6,251 nt of DNA, taken from an uncultured Prevotella sp. Lineage in GTDB: Bacteria; Bacteroidota; Bacteroidia; Bacteroidales; Bacteroidaceae. The stretch covers positions 1 to 6,251 of the forward strand of contig CATXJC010000074.1 in NCBI GenBank assembly GCA_958369755.1, written 5' to 3'. A program made the translations under genes and the position numbers. This document shows positions 6,220 through 6,251 of this stretch, piece by piece. A model generated the notes under the pieces. That model saw only the letters and a list, made by a program, of their open reading frames with translations. It was not told the origin of the DNA and searched no databases. Every line of letters begins with the position of its first letter. Position 1 is the first letter of the stretch.

Positions 6220-6251
6220 CTTGCCCTTTATCGTAAAAGTTATTACCTTTG
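6220..6251 (+). promoter_or_regulatory. Promoter for a plus-strand gene beyond the window
   Basis: CTTG (6220-6223) is followed by 20 bases and then TACCTTTG (6244-6251), a full match to the -7 consensus TAnnTTTG. The -33 box matches at three of four bases. The spacer length is the same as in the ATPase promoter. The gene it serves begins past the right edge and cannot be seen. Confidence 0.65.

Overview
The window looks like a Bacteroidales chromosome, probably Prevotella/Segatella-like. Three things point there: promoters of the Bacteroidetes TTTG-N20-TAnnTTTG kind, A-rich leaders without Shine-Dalgarno sequences, and gene families typical of that order (an AAA_14/DUF4143 ATPase and an HU-like protein with a winged-helix tail). 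The assignment rests on sequence style and family knowledge; no search was run.

Layout. Positions 5-1261 (minus strand) encode a 418-residue AAA_14-DUF4143 ATPase. Its start region carries a clear Bacteroidetes promoter and two palindromic sites exactly 33 bp apart. The 492-bp divergent intergenic region (1262-1753) also holds a degenerate 22-bp-period repeat block (about 1477-1630) just upstream of the promoter of the next gene. Positions 1754-2353 (plus) encode a 199-residue HU-like DNA-binding protein with a C-terminal winged helix. The following 287-bp gap contains eight tandem 12-bp units (2475-2570) flanked by inverted copies of the unit. Positions 2641-5028 and 5025-6074 encode a McrB-like GTPase and a McrC-like nuclease, overlapping by an ATGA. 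A perfect 19-bp hairpin with A and T runs on its two sides (6079-6141) closes the operon. Beyond it, a second pair of palindromic sites, again 33 bp apart, precedes a promoter whose last base is the last base of the window.

How it fits together. McrBC is a modification-dependent (type IV) restriction system: the McrB AAA+ motor recognises modified DNA through its N-terminal domains and recruits the McrC PD-(D/E)XK nuclease. Here McrB carries a long sensor region, a novel-looking N-terminal domain plus two tandem PUA/EVE-type modules, in place of the short E. coli DNA-binding domain. No methyltransferase gene is present, as expected for type IV. The HU-winged-helix protein lies just upstream, separated from mcrB by the repeat array, so a regulatory link is possible but not shown.

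The least explained parts are non-coding: the two promoter regions with the same paired-operator spacing, the 22-bp periodic block and the 12-bp array. The matching architecture at both ends predicts that another gene of the AAA_14/DUF4143 kind, or one regulated the same way, begins just beyond position 6251.
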